A stretch of 48,429 nt of DNA from NCBI GenBank assembly GCA_025361505.1, contig JANYKZ010000051.1, forward strand, positions 1-48,429. The letters are read 5' to 3'. Origin of the DNA: Coriobacteriia bacterium. Its GTDB lineage: Bacteria; Actinomycetota; Coriobacteriia; Anaerosomatales; PALSA-660. Both the position numbers and the translations under genes were made by a program. Position 1 is the stretch's first letter. The number at the start of each line of letters is the position of its first letter. Below are positions 20,812-29,870 of this stretch, one piece after another. Below the pieces are notes generated by a model, which saw only the letters and a program-made list of their open reading frames with translations, was not told where the DNA came from and did not search any database.

Positions 20812-21861
20812 ATGGCTCGCACAGGAGTACTGCTCACGGCGTTCGGCGGCCCGGACTGCCTCGATGCCGTCGCGCCGTTCATGTGCTCGATCATGGGCGC
20901 CGAGCCGAGCGAGCAGATGCTCACGGAGGCGCGGCGCAAGTACCTCACGATCGGCGGGTTCTCCCCGTTGCCGGCCATGGCCGAGCGGATCGCCGCGCAG
21001 CTCGAACGTGCGTTGAACGGCATCCCGCTGGCCGAGGTCAGCGACGACGATGGAGGCACCCTCGGCTTGTGGGGCGGCGCCATGGCGTCCCTCCGGACCA
21101 CCGAACCCGTGCGCATGCCCGTCGCCGTGGGCATGCTGCACTCGGAGCCCTCGATCGAAGGCGCCGTCGCGGGTCTTGTCGAATCCGGGGCGCGACAGGT
21201 CGTCGTCGTGTCGCTGTCGCCGTTCGAAGCGGCCGCAACGACGGGTGCGTTCCGGGAGGCCGTCAGTGCGGCGCTCCGGGGACATCAAGGCGTCCGCCTG
21301 ATCGACTCGGCCGCGTACCACCGCTCCGACGACTTCGTCGGTCTCTACGCGGACAACCTCAACGAGGCGCTGCACGAGGCCGACATCCTCGCGAACAAGG
21401 CACTCATCGTCTTCACGGCACACAGCCTGCCCGTCCCGGACGTCGAGGCCGACCCGGCCTACGTCGACCAGCTTCGCGAGACCGCGGCCGCCGTCGCCGC
21501 GGGCGCGGGTCTGGGCGGCCCGAGCGGCTTCGACGCGCTTCCCGGCATCGACGCGTTCGGCGGACCGGGTGTGACCGCACCCTGGCTGCTGGCGTTCCAG
21601 AGCAAGGGCCGGCGCGGTGGCTCGTGGGTCGGTCCGGATCTCGACGATGTGATCGACGAAGCGCTCGCAGGCGGGTTTGCGGTGATCGTCGTGTGCCCGG
21701 TCGGGTTCGCGGTCGACCACATGGAGACGCTCTACGACCTCGACGTGAAGGCCGCGGACCGGGTGCTCTCGGCCGACAAGGAGTTCGTTCGAGTCGCCGT
21801 CCCGAACGCCGATCCGAAGTACATCGACGCGCTCGCGGGCGCGGTCCGCAAGGTGCTCTGA
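20812..21861 (+). CDS. hemH: Ferrochelatase
   Basis: GVLLTAFGGPDCLDAVAPF; FTAHSLP; GFAVDHMETLYDLD. Confidence 0.92.
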   Translation: MARTGVLLTAFGGPDCLDAVAPFMCSIMGAEPSEQMLTEARRKYLTIGGFSPLPAMAERIAAQLERALNGIPLAEVSDDDGGTLGLWGGAMASLRTTEPVRMPVAVGMLHSEPSIEGAVAGLVESGARQVVVVSLSPFEAAATTGAFREAVSAALRGHQGVRLIDSAAYHRSDDFVGLYADNLNEALHEADILANKALIVFTAHSLPVPDVEADPAYVDQLRETAAAVAAGAGLGGPSGFDALPGIDAFGGPGVTAPWLLAFQSKGRRGGSWVGPDLDDVIDEALAGGFAVIVVCPVGFAVDHMETLYDLDVKAADRVLSADKEFVRVAVPNADPKYIDALAGAVRKVL

Positions 21862-21879
21862 GCGTCGCACGCATCGACG

Positions 21880-21906
21880 ACGGGCGCGCCCCTGCGGCGC
21901 GCCCGT
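21880..21906 (+). terminator. Intrinsic terminator/attenuator between hemH and the first hemY-like gene
   Basis: ACGGGCGCGCC-CCTGC-GGCGCGCCCGT hairpin. Confidence 0.75.
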
Positions 21907-21933
21907 TCCTATGAGAGGGAGCTGGTCCGGGCT

Positions 21934-23442
21934 GTGGTAGATGTCGTCATCGTGGGTGGTGGGATCGCCGGTCTGGGGGCCGCGTACAAGATCCGGCGCG
22001 CGGCCGATGCCGGGCACGACGTGTCGTTCACGCTGGTCGAGAAGGACGATCGTCTCGGTGGGAAGATCCACACCGACATCGCGCAGGATCCGGACGGCGG
22101 GACCTACATCGCCGACGGCGGGTCCGACGCGTTCCTGACCGACAAGACCGCGGTCCATCGCGTGGCCCGGCTGCTGGGAGTCTTCGACGAGGAGACGGGC
22201 ACACTCGACGAGACCAAGAAGACCTTCATCGTCAAGGATGGACGCCTGGTCGAGATGCCGGACGGCATCATGATGTTCGCGCCCACCAAGATCGTCCCTA
22301 TGGCGACAACGACGCTCTACTCGTGGCCGGCCAAGCTGCGGATGGCGCTCGACCTGGTCATCCCACGCAAACTCCGTTGGGCGCCCGGGGAGACCGCGCA
22401 GGACCACGACGAGAGCGTCGAGAGCCTGGTCGTCAGGCGCATGGGCCGGGAGTGTCTCGACCGGCTGGCCGAGCCCCTCATCGGAGGCGTGAACGGCTCG
22501 GATCCGAAGGACATGTCCCTCGCGGCCACCTACCCGATGTTGCTCGACATGGAGCAAAAGCACGGCTCGCTCGTGCGCGGGTTCCTGGCGCAGCGGCGCA
22601 TGATCGAGGACATGAAGCGGAAGTACCCGCCCAAGCCCGGCGCCAGGCCCCGGACGTTCTTCTCCTCCTTCAAACTCGGTCTGCAGTTCATCATCGATAG
22701 GATGGCAGACGCCGCGGGGCGCGACCGGATCCGGACCGGCGTGTCGGCCACCGCCCTTCGCCGCGACGGCGGCCGGTGGGCAGTGACGCTGTCGACCGGC
22801 GAGGTGCTGGATGCCGACGCCGTCATCATCGCGGCGGAGGCGTGGGCCGCGGAGGCGCTCGTCCGCGAGGCCGAGCCGGCGATCGCCGACCTCGTGGGCA
22901 CGATCCCCTGTTCGTCGTCCGCGACCGTCATCCTCGCGTTCGCCGAGGCCGACTGCCCCTTCGACAAGAGGTGGCACGGCATCCTAACGCCGGCGGTGGA
23001 GAAGCGCTCGCTCACCGGCGTTTCGCTCATGTCCTCGAAGTGGCCCGATCGCGCGCCCGAGGGCCGCGTCCTGCTGCGGGGCTTCCTCGGAGGCCCGCGC
23101 GACCAGGGCGTGCTGCTGAAGAGCGACGAGGAGCTGATCGAGCTCGCCCGGTCGCAGATGGTGGACCTGATCGGCGTCAAGGCCGACGCCCGCCCCCGCT
23201 ACGCGAAGATCTTCCGTTGGCCGGGCGGCATGCCGCAGTACACCGTCGGGCACCTCGACCGGGTCGACGAGATCGAGCGGCTCCAAGCAGGCGTCGCAGG
23301 CCTGGCGCTCGCGGGCAACGCCTACCGCGGCGTCGGCGTGCCGAACGCGCTGGAGAGCGGCGAGCGCGCGGTCACCAAGGTGCTCGACGACTTCGGCATC
23401 GCGCTTGCCGAGGATGTCGTGGAAGAGAAGCGCACGCGCTAG
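21934..23442 (+). CDS. hemY: Protoporphyrinogen/coproporphyrinogen oxidase-like flavoprotein, copy 1
   Basis: VIVGGGIAGLGAAYKIRRA dinucleotide-binding motif, EKDDRLGGKIHTD, GHLDRVDEIE, GNAYRGVGVPNALESGERA. Confidence 0.9.
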   Translation: MVDVVIVGGGIAGLGAAYKIRRAADAGHDVSFTLVEKDDRLGGKIHTDIAQDPDGGTYIADGGSDAFLTDKTAVHRVARLLGVFDEETGTLDETKKTFIVKDGRLVEMPDGIMMFAPTKIVPMATTTLYSWPAKLRMALDLVIPRKLRWAPGETAQDHDESVESLVVRRMGRECLDRLAEPLIGGVNGSDPKDMSLAATYPMLLDMEQKHGSLVRGFLAQRRMIEDMKRKYPPKPGARPRTFFSSFKLGLQFIIDRMADAAGRDRIRTGVSATALRRDGGRWAVTLSTGEVLDADAVIIAAEAWAAEALVREAEPAIADLVGTIPCSSSATVILAFAEADCPFDKRWHGILTPAVEKRSLTGVSLMSSKWPDRAPEGRVLLRGFLGGPRDQGVLLKSDEELIELARSQMVDLIGVKADARPRYAKIFRWPGGMPQYTVGHLDRVDEIERLQAGVAGLALAGNAYRGVGVPNALESGERAVTKVLDDFGIALAEDVVEEKRTR

Positions 23443-23481
23443 CGGCGGCCGTCGCGGCGGCGCACAGGGAAGGACGGACGC

Positions 23482-24996
23482 GTGAAGAAGGTCATCATCA
23501 TCGGCGGCGGCGCCGCGGGTCTCGGAGCGGCGTACAAGGTCCGCCGCGCGGCGGCCGCGGGCGCCGACGTGGATTGCGTGGTCATCGAGAAGGACGACCG
23601 TCTCGGAGGCAAGCTGGCCACGGACATCCTGCGCGATGCCGAGGGCTGCGAGTACGTGGTCGACGGCGGCTCGGACGCGTTCGTGTCGGGGAAGCCCGCC
23701 ATCGCGCGCATCGCACGGATGGTCGGCATCGCGGACGAGATGGTGCCGGCACGTGAGGAGAACAAGAAGACGCTGATCGTGAAGGGGAGGCGTCTGGTCG
23801 AGATGCCGGACGGCATCATGATGTTCGCCCCGACCAAGCTCGTCCCTCTCGCGACGACCTCGCTCTACTCGTGGTCCGCGAAGTTCCGCATGGCGCTCGA
23901 CTGGTTCCTGCCGAGGAAGAGCGTCTGGGCCGAGGGTGAGACCGCGCAAGACCACGACGAGACGCTCGAGAGCTTCGTCGTCCGCCGCATGGGCCGCGAG
24001 TCGCTCGACCGCCTCGCCGAGCCGCTCGTCGGGGGCGTACACGCGTCAGACCCGGGCGAGATGTCCCTGGCGGCCACCTTCCCGAACTTCCTCGAGATGG
24101 AGCAGCAGTTCGGCTCCGTGATCCGCGGGTTCCTCAACGAACGCAAGAAGCGTGAGGAGATGCGCCGGAAGTACCCGCCGAAGCCCGGCGCCAAGCCGTG
24201 GGCGTTCTTCAACACCTTCCATCGCGGGATGCAGCGGCTCACCGACGGCATGGCCGACGCGGTGGGCCGGGAGCGGATCACCACCGGCGTGCGCGTGACC
24301 TCCCTGGAGCGATCGGGCGACCGCTGGCGCGTAAGCTTGTCCGACGGTCAGGCCCTCGAGGCGGATGCCGTCATCGTGGCGACCGAGGGATGGGCGGCGG
24401 CGGAGTTGGCGTGCGGCGTCGATGCCGAGGTCGCCGGCCTGCTGGCGTCGATCCCGTACTCCTCGTCGGCGACGGTCCCGATGGCCTTCCGGGCCGAGGA
24501 CTGCCCGTCCGACCTGAAGTGGTTCGGCATCCTCTCGCCCATGGTCGAGAAGCGTCCTCTGCTGGCGGTCACCCTGTCGTCCTCCAAGTGGCCCGATCGG
24601 GCGCCCGAAGGACGGGTCCTGCTCCGAGGCTTCGTCGGCGGACCGCGCAACCAGCATCTCCTCGAGAAGAGCGACGCCGAGCTCATCGAGACGGTGAGGG
24701 CGCAGATCGTCGACCTGCTGAAGATGGACCCCGACGCGCAGCCGGTCTTCGCCAGCGTCTATCGCTGGAACCGGGGCATGCCGCAGTACACGCTCGGCCA
24801 CCTCGACCGCGTGGATGAGATCGAGCACCGCTCGACCCGCATCCCGGGGTTCGCCGTGGCCGGCGGCGCGTATCGTGGTGTGGGAGTGCCCAACTGCATC
24901 GAGAGCGGCGAGCGGGCGGTCACCAAGGTCCTCGCGGACCTCGGGATCGTGCTCGAAGAGGACACGGCGGCGGCCCCGGGGCGTCGCACCCACTAG
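23482..24996 (+). CDS. hemY: Protoporphyrinogen/coproporphyrinogen oxidase-like flavoprotein, copy 2
   Basis: VIIIGGGAAGLGAAYKVRRA, EKDDRLGGKLATD, GGAYRGVGVPNCIESGERA; collinear with copy 1. Confidence 0.9.
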   Translation: MKKVIIIGGGAAGLGAAYKVRRAAAAGADVDCVVIEKDDRLGGKLATDILRDAEGCEYVVDGGSDAFVSGKPAIARIARMVGIADEMVPAREENKKTLIVKGRRLVEMPDGIMMFAPTKLVPLATTSLYSWSAKFRMALDWFLPRKSVWAEGETAQDHDETLESFVVRRMGRESLDRLAEPLVGGVHASDPGEMSLAATFPNFLEMEQQFGSVIRGFLNERKKREEMRRKYPPKPGAKPWAFFNTFHRGMQRLTDGMADAVGRERITTGVRVTSLERSGDRWRVSLSDGQALEADAVIVATEGWAAAELACGVDAEVAGLLASIPYSSSATVPMAFRAEDCPSDLKWFGILSPMVEKRPLLAVTLSSSKWPDRAPEGRVLLRGFVGGPRNQHLLEKSDAELIETVRAQIVDLLKMDPDAQPVFASVYRWNRGMPQYTLGHLDRVDEIEHRSTRIPGFAVAGGAYRGVGVPNCIESGERAVTKVLADLGIVLEEDTAAAPGRRTH

Positions 24997-25072
24997 GGCT
25001 GCGTCCCGCTCGGGCATACTTCAGGTGCAGGACGCCCGTCAGAGACCGCGCAGCGCAACGAAGGAGCCCGCA

Positions 25073-26992
25073 GTGACCGAACGCGGATTCAAGTCGCCTC
25101 GACTCGACACTTCGGACGTCGCCCGGCTGGCGCAGCGGGCGCGCGTCCTGCGCGGCGCCATCCTGACGATGACATCGCTGGCCGCATCGGGGCACCCCGG
25201 CGGCTCGATGTCGTCTCTGGAGCTCTATCAGGTCCTCTACGGCTACGCGGACCTGCGCCCCGACGAGCCCGCGTGGACGGCCCGCGACCGCGTCTTCATC
25301 AGCCACGGCCACACGTCACCGGGCGTCTATTGCACCCTTGCGGACAACGGGTTCTTCGAGCTCGAGGACGCCGTGGCGCACTTCCGGCAGGCCGGCTCGA
25401 TCTTCGAAGGTCACGTCGAGCGCTCGGTGCCGGGTGTCGAGTGGTCGAGCGGCAACCTGGGTCAGGGGCTCTCGGCCGGGGTCGGCTCCGCACTCGCCGC
25501 ACGCACGTCGGGCGGGAGCTGGCATACCTTCGTGGCCATGTCCGACGGCGAGCAGATGAAGGGCCAGGTCGGTGAGGCGCGGCGTCTCGCCGCCAAGTAC
25601 CGCCTGTGCGACCTCACCGTCGTCGTGGACCTCAACCGGGTGCAGATCTCCGGTCACACCGGCGAGGTCATGCCGGTCGATGTGGCCGCGGGCTTCGCAG
25701 CGGACGGGTGGGCCGTCGCCGACGTGGACGGGCACGACACGGCCGCGCTCTATGCGGCGGTGGCGGCGGCCCGCGCCGACGGCGACCGGCCCCATGCCGT
25801 GCTGGCACACACGATCATCGGAAAGGGCGTCTCCTTCATGGAAGACGACCCCGAGTTCCATGGTCGTGGGTTGAAGACCGACGAGTACGAGCGCGCCATG
25901 GCGGAGCTTGGGCTCGACGCACTCTGGTTCGCACGCGCGGCCGAGCGGCGCCCCGCGCCTCCGGCCACGCGTCCTGCGACCTTCCAGGCGCCCGTCCTCG
26001 CAACGGCGCTCGGGACCCCGCGCACCTACGCACGGGATGTGGTCACCGACGACCGCTCGGCCTGGGGGCGTGCGCTCCTGGACTTGGCGCAGGCCGACCC
26101 GGCGCTGCCTGTGGCGGTGTTCGACTGCGATCTCGCGGTCTCGGTGAAGACGGAGGAGTTCGCCGCCGCGCTGCCGGAGGCGTTCATCGAGTGCGGGGTG
26201 GGGGAGCACAACACCGCGACCGCGGCGGGGTCCGCCTCGGTCAACGGTGTCCTGGCCTTCTGGGCTGACTTCGGCGTCTTCGGATGCGACGAGGTCTACA
26301 ACCAGCAGCGGCTCAACGACATCAACGAGGCGAACCTCAAGGTCGCCCTGACCCACTGCGGGCTGGACGTTGGGGAGGACGGCAAGACGCATCAGAGCCT
26401 CGACTACGTGGGAGCGCTGCGCAACGCCTTCGGGTGGAAGGTGATCGTGCCGGCAGACCCGAACCAGACAGACCGGGCGGTACGCGCGGCCGCGGCCATG
26501 CCGGGATGCGTCGCGATCGCGATGGGGCGGAGCAAACTCCCGGTGATCGTTGACTCTGCTGGCGAGCCGCTCTTCGCAGGGACCTACGCCTTCGAGTACG
26601 GCGCGATCGACGTCGTGCGGGAGGGAGCGGACGCGTCGCTGCTCGTGATGGGCACCCCATCGGGTGCCGCTGTGAGCGCCGCCGACGCCCTGCGGGCCGA
26701 AGGCCTGCACGTGGCCGTTGCGGTAGCCTCCTGCCCCCTGGACCTCGATGAGGACGCCATGGACCGCCTCATGCAGGCCCCGCTCGTCATGACCGTGGAG
26801 GACCACAACGTCCGCACGGGACTCGGGGCGTCGGTCGCCGAATGGCTCGCGCTGCACGGTCGCGCGACGCAGCTGCTGCGGCTGGGAGTGGACGGCTACC
26901 GGTCGTCGGGCACGTCGCGGGATCTCTACGCGCGCGAGGGCCTGGACGCCGCGGGCATCGCGAGCGCCCTTCGGGCGGCCCTGCGCGGCTGA
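25073..26992 (+). CDS. tkt: Transketolase
   Basis: GHPGGSMSSLELYQVLYG, SDGEQMKGQVGEARRLAAKY, FIECGVGEHNTATAAGSASVNG; GTG start at 25073. Confidence 0.9.
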   Translation: MTERGFKSPRLDTSDVARLAQRARVLRGAILTMTSLAASGHPGGSMSSLELYQVLYGYADLRPDEPAWTARDRVFISHGHTSPGVYCTLADNGFFELEDAVAHFRQAGSIFEGHVERSVPGVEWSSGNLGQGLSAGVGSALAARTSGGSWHTFVAMSDGEQMKGQVGEARRLAAKYRLCDLTVVVDLNRVQISGHTGEVMPVDVAAGFAADGWAVADVDGHDTAALYAAVAAARADGDRPHAVLAHTIIGKGVSFMEDDPEFHGRGLKTDEYERAMAELGLDALWFARAAERRPAPPATRPATFQAPVLATALGTPRTYARDVVTDDRSAWGRALLDLAQADPALPVAVFDCDLAVSVKTEEFAAALPEAFIECGVGEHNTATAAGSASVNGVLAFWADFGVFGCDEVYNQQRLNDINEANLKVALTHCGLDVGEDGKTHQSLDYVGALRNAFGWKVIVPADPNQTDRAVRAAAAMPGCVAIAMGRSKLPVIVDSAGEPLFAGTYAFEYGAIDVVREGADASLLVMGTPSGAAVSAADALRAEGLHVAVAVASCPLDLDEDAMDRLMQAPLVMTVEDHNVRTGLGASVAEWLALHGRATQLLRLGVDGYRSSGTSRDLYAREGLDAAGIASALRAALRG

Positions 26993-26999
26993 TCCGGGT

Positions 27000-27015
27000 C
27001 CGGCGACACCGCCGG
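27000..27015. terminator. Short hairpin between convergent tkt and hydrogenase protease genes
   Basis: CCGGCG-ACAC-CGCCGG inverted repeat. Confidence 0.4.
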
Positions 27016-27023
27016 GAAGGCCC

Positions 27024-27587
27024 CTAGGCGCCCTGTGAGGGGCCGCGCACGGTCGAGAACGTGCGGATGGCCTCGAGGATGTCTCCCTCGTCTGAGGGGC
27101 TCTCAGCGATGGTCGCGGTGACGCCGCGCTCGGCCAGGATCTCGAGCGCCGCGGCGACTGCGGCGGGCACCGCCGCCTCCACGTCGGGCGTCAGTCCGAT
27201 CTTCACGGCGCCCATGTCGGCGATCTGGATGCCGATGCAGTCCGCATGCGGTTTGCAGCCCATCAGCATCGCCGCCTCGAGAACGTCGACCAGACGTACG
27301 TCGTGCATCGAGTGCTTGATCTGATTGGGCGCCAGGTCCTCGGGCGAGAGGCGCACGACCGTCCCCGGCGCCTCCCCGGTCCCGTCGACGGCGTCGATGA
27401 CCAGCAGGTAGTCGCACGCCTTGAACAGGTTCAGGATCCCCATGCCCATCGTGCCGGCGTCGATGAGCGTCACGTTGTCGGGGAACCGCAGCGTCCCCAT
27501 CATGACCTCCATCACGCGGATGCCGATGCCCTCGTCCATCATCAGGGGGTTGCCGATGCCCATGACGGTTATGCGCTCGACGCTCAA
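27024..27587 (-). CDS. Hydrogenase maturation protease (HyaD/HybD-like)
   Basis: ITVMGIGNPLMMDEGIGIRVMEVM, LIDAGTMGMGILNL, IKHSMHDV. Confidence 0.9.
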   Translation of the reverse strand: MSVERITVMGIGNPLMMDEGIGIRVMEVMMGTLRFPDNVTLIDAGTMGMGILNLFKACDYLLVIDAVDGTGEAPGTVVRLSPEDLAPNQIKHSMHDVRLVDVLEAAMLMGCKPHADCIGIQIADMGAVKIGLTPDVEAAVPAAVAAALEILAERGVTATIAESPSDEGDILEAIRTFSTVRGPSQGA

Positions 27588-27680
27588 GAGACCTCCTCGA
27601 AGGCGGGGACGGGTGACGACGATTCTAGCGCACGGCGGCGACCGCCCTGCGCCTCCCGGAACGAGGAGGGCCGCCGTGCG

Positions 27681-29003
27681 TCAGCCGGCGAGGCCCTGCG
27701 CGACCTCCAGCGGCGTGCTCTCGAGCAACAGCGCGCGCTCGTGGGCGGGCAAAGCCGCCCGGGCCTCGTCGCGCAAGCGGTTCGACCCCGTCAGCATCTC
27801 GCGCATCATGACGACGAGCAGATAGCGCCCGGTGCGCGTCAGCGTGAGGCACTCGTCGTCGTCGCGATCGAAGCCGCCCACGGCGCGCATGAACTGGATC
27901 TCGCCCCACAGACCGCGTTCGACGCTGGTGCCGAAGTCGGCGATGAACCGCCGCTTGTCGAGTCGCAGGCCGAACAGGTCGGTCACGAACCGGTAGCGCA
28001 TCATGTCCCGCTGTGAGTACTGCTTCCCACGCTGCGTCACCGACAGACGTCCCGCGTGCACCCGCTCCGCGTAGTCGTTGAGCGAGAACGTGTTCGTGTA
28101 GAGCCGCCCGTCGAGGAAGGACTGGGCCCCCGAGCCGATGCCCAGGTACTCGGGGTAGTCGACGATGTACTCGTCGATCATCCCGCCCTTCTCCTTGGAG
28201 TAGGTCCAGGCGCTCGAGTGCTCGAACGGTCCGGTGAGCTCCTCGTCGATGAGGTCGTAGAAGCGCTTCTCGCGGGTCATGTCCACGCGGCCGATCTGCT
28301 GCGACAGCGCGCGCGCCTGCCCCGGCGAGGCCATGAGCGGATAGAACGTGATCTGGTTGCAGCCCGTCTCCTTCAGCAACTGCGCATCGCGGCGCAGCAT
28401 CGCCTCGGTCTGGGACGGGAAGTTGAAGATCATGTCGACGTTCAGCGAGTGGAAGAGGTCGCGGCTGTTCGAGATGATCTCGAACAGCTCCTTGCCCGAC
28501 CCGTACTTCTCGTGACGGTCCATCTGACGGAGCAGCCCGTTGTCGAAGCTCTGGACGCCGACCGACATGCGGTCGACGCGCCCTTCGAGCTGCGCGGCGA
28601 GCTCGGGTCCGATCTGGTTCGGGCTCGTCTCTGCCGAGACCTCGCGGATGTGGAACAGCTCGCGAGCCAGGTCGATCGTCTTGCACAGCTCGTCGACGAG
28701 GATCGTGGGCGTGCCTCCGCCGACGTACAGCGAGCCGAAGTGGTACCCCAGGCCCGCCGCGATGCGCATCTCCTCGCGCAGGTCGGAGAAGTACCGCACG
28801 GCGATGTCCTCGTTGAAGAGGAACCGGTTGAACGAGCAGTAGGTGCACAGCCGCTCGCAGAAGGGCACGTGCGCGTAGAGCAGATAGCTCTTGCCCGCGA
28901 CGGGGGCCGGCATCTGCGCGCCGTCCACGGGCTCGTGCGCGGTGTACCAGCGGCTGAGCGGGCGCATGACAGCGGTGAGTGCGCGTTCGGCGAGCATGAT
29001 CAT
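27681..29003 (-). CDS. Radical SAM protein of the HemN/HemW coproporphyrinogen oxidase-like family
   Basis: HVPFCERLCTYCSFNRF (CxxxCxxC), YVGGGTPTILVDEL, SVGVQSFDNGLLRQMDR. Confidence 0.88.
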   Translation of the reverse strand: MIMLAERALTAVMRPLSRWYTAHEPVDGAQMPAPVAGKSYLLYAHVPFCERLCTYCSFNRFLFNEDIAVRYFSDLREEMRIAAGLGYHFGSLYVGGGTPTILVDELCKTIDLARELFHIREVSAETSPNQIGPELAAQLEGRVDRMSVGVQSFDNGLLRQMDRHEKYGSGKELFEIISNSRDLFHSLNVDMIFNFPSQTEAMLRRDAQLLKETGCNQITFYPLMASPGQARALSQQIGRVDMTREKRFYDLIDEELTGPFEHSSAWTYSKEKGGMIDEYIVDYPEYLGIGSGAQSFLDGRLYTNTFSLNDYAERVHAGRLSVTQRGKQYSQRDMMRYRFVTDLFGLRLDKRRFIADFGTSVERGLWGEIQFMRAVGGFDRDDDECLTLTRTGRYLLVVMMREMLTGSNRLRDEARAALPAHERALLLESTPLEVAQGLAG

Positions 29004-29135
29004 CCCCCAGGGTGCGTTCCGTAGTCTGCCGACGGGACGGTGCGAACTCCGCTCACGTTCCGGCGCGCAGGTCAGTTCCGCTCTGACTCCCGTATTCGAC
29101 GCGGACGGCCTGAATCCTGCCGCCGCGGGGAGAGG

Positions 29136-29170
29136 GAAGGGCCCGGGAGCTCGATGCTCCCGGGCCCTTC
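29136..29170. terminator. Intrinsic terminator at the end of the hydrogenase operon
   Basis: Perfect 15-bp stem GAAGGGCCCGGGAGC-TCGAT-GCTCCCGGGCCCTTC. Confidence 0.85.
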
Positions 29171-29210
29171 GTCACCGCATGCCGCAACGGGCGCGACGCG
29201 CGACCGAGTA

Positions 29211-29870
29211 CTAGTGCTCGTCTCCCGGCGTCTCTCTCCACAGGAAGATGAGGCCCCACAGCGGCTTGAAGCCGTCGATGGCCGCGAGGTACGCGTGGAC
29301 CATCGTGAACAGGATGACGACCCACATACCGAAGTAGTGAGCGATCCTGATGCCCATGGCGCCTCCGAAGAAGCTGACGCCTGCGGCGAAGAACGGCCAG
29401 ATCGCCCAGGAGTGCGCCGGCGTGTAGAGCGCGAAGCCGGTGTACGCCATGAAGAGGGTGATGATCGGCGTGGCCAGATACGCGATCTTCTGGAGCGCAC
29501 CGTACTTGGCCGAGATCACTCGCGTGTTGCGGAAGAACGTGTAGTACTTCACGGTCTCCATGAACTGGTACTTGTTCTCCTTCTGCGGGAGCCAGTTCTT
29601 CAGGTCGATATCCGTCTCACGCGTTCCAAGCTGGTTCGCCGTCTTGACCCAGAAGGCCAGGATGATGCGGCATGCCAGGTTGATGATGATGACGAACATC
29701 AGCAGGAAGTGGATGGCCCGGGCGCCGTACATGAACCCGGCGAAGAACGGGTAGTGGATGTAGAAGCCCGTGAAGGCGAGGCCGATCATGCACACGAGGT
29801 TGATCCAGTGGGTGACCACGAAGATCAACGGGTGTGCCTCACGGTAATGCCCTTCGTGCGACATCTGCAT
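29211..29870 (-). CDS. Ni/Fe-hydrogenase b-type cytochrome subunit
   Basis: Multi-TM protein with spaced His residues (HWINLVCMIGLAFTGFYIHYP, HFLLMFVIIINLACRIILAFW, HYFGMWVVILFTMVHAYLA); directly downstream of the large subunit with TGATG overlap. Confidence 0.9.
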   Translation of the reverse strand: MQMSHEGHYREAHPLIFVVTHWINLVCMIGLAFTGFYIHYPFFAGFMYGARAIHFLLMFVIIINLACRIILAFWVKTANQLGTRETDIDLKNWLPQKENKYQFMETVKYYTFFRNTRVISAKYGALQKIAYLATPIITLFMAYTGFALYTPAHSWAIWPFFAAGVSFFGGAMGIRIAHYFGMWVVILFTMVHAYLAAIDGFKPLWGLIFLWRETPGDEH

